NCBI RefSeq assembly: GCF_964259225.1
Contig: NZ_CAXVKN010000011.1
Length of the DNA: 40,787 nt
Strand: one strand, 5' to 3'
From: Catenibacterium mitsuoka_A
Lineage (GTDB): Bacteria > Bacillota_I > Bacilli_A > Erysipelotrichales > Coprobacillaceae
In this document: positions 40,709 to 40,787 of the stretch, one piece after another
Position numbering within the stretch: position 1 is the first letter of the stretch
Layout of the letters: the number at the start of each line of letters is the position of its first letter
Made by a program: the position numbers and the translations under genes
Notes under the pieces: model-generated
Told to the model about the DNA's origin: nothing
The model's database searches: none
Seen by the model: only the letters and a program-made list of their open reading frames with translations

Positions 40709-40787
40709 ATAGCTCCTCTTTTGCAAATGGGTGGTGATTATTCGCTTATTTACTATGTTTAGAGCTTATTGCATCTCGATATCGCAC

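Overview
This window is chromosomal DNA from a low-GC Firmicute. The best fit is an anaerobic, gut-type Erysipelotrichia relative (Catenibacterium/Coprobacillus-like). That rests on the AT-rich codon use, strong AGGAGG ribosome sites, a FabK/FabT-type fatty acid locus, salvage-type thiamine genes and an L-lactate dehydrogenase. The genus is inferred from gene content, not from a database match.

Layout. 1-2.5 kb: an RNA-repair pair (RtcB ligase and an RlaP-like nucleotidyltransferase) and a DUF2500 membrane protein. 2.5-6.0 kb: an abiEi-abiEii toxin-antitoxin pair continuing, with almost no gap, into two WYL-domain genes, all behind a promoter built into a perfect 17-bp inverted repeat. 6.1-15.0 kb: housekeeping and accessory metabolism (PHP phosphoesterase, an internally deleted aminotransferase relic, TetR/DegV divergent pair, split chromate transporter, ABC exporter, HAD phosphatase, a 36-aa membrane peptide, GH32, histidine phosphatase, glutaredoxin). 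15.1-27.1 kb: a complete type II fatty acid locus, bioY-acpP-accBCDA-fabH-fabK-fabX-like-fabD-fabG-fabF-fabZ-birA, followed by the probable regulator fabT. 27.1-28.8 kb: a second nucleotidyltransferase module (winged-helix partner plus NTase) with its own dyad-flanked promoter. 28.9-31.4 kb: a 30-aa membrane peptide and a TPP-riboswitch-controlled thiM-thiED operon. 31.6-32.1 kb: six tRNA genes. 32.2-34.5 kb: a MIF-like tautomerase, a TnpB element with a decayed serine recombinase, and an antitoxin-like relic. 34.6-37.7 kb: HAD phosphatase, ldh and an RlmI-like rRNA methyltransferase. 37.7-40.8 kb: an AAA/DUF4143 ATPase whose 3' end is repeated as a perfect 51-bp copy 1.65 kb downstream, bracketing a structured-RNA-like segment, a decayed IS4-type transposase and a peptidase E gene.

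How the genes work together. The fatty acid locus is self-contained. BioY imports biotin, BirA attaches it to AccB, AccABCD make malonyl-CoA, FabD loads it on AcpP, FabH starts chains, FabF/FabG/FabZ/FabK elongate them, and a second FMN enzyme with a four-cysteine cluster motif is the best candidate for introducing the double bond, since no fabA, fabM or second fabZ/fabF is seen. FabT-type palindromes upstream of bioY and between acpP and accB suggest feedback control by the terminal MarR gene. Thiamine is handled by salvage (ThiM, ThiE-ThiD fusion) under a riboswitch.

The most unusual parts are the abiE-WYL operon, the second NTase/winged-helix module, the FabX-like gene, two unannotated small membrane peptides and the 51-bp-repeat-bounded insertion at the end of the ATPase gene. 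No CRISPR array, rRNA or replication origin was seen.
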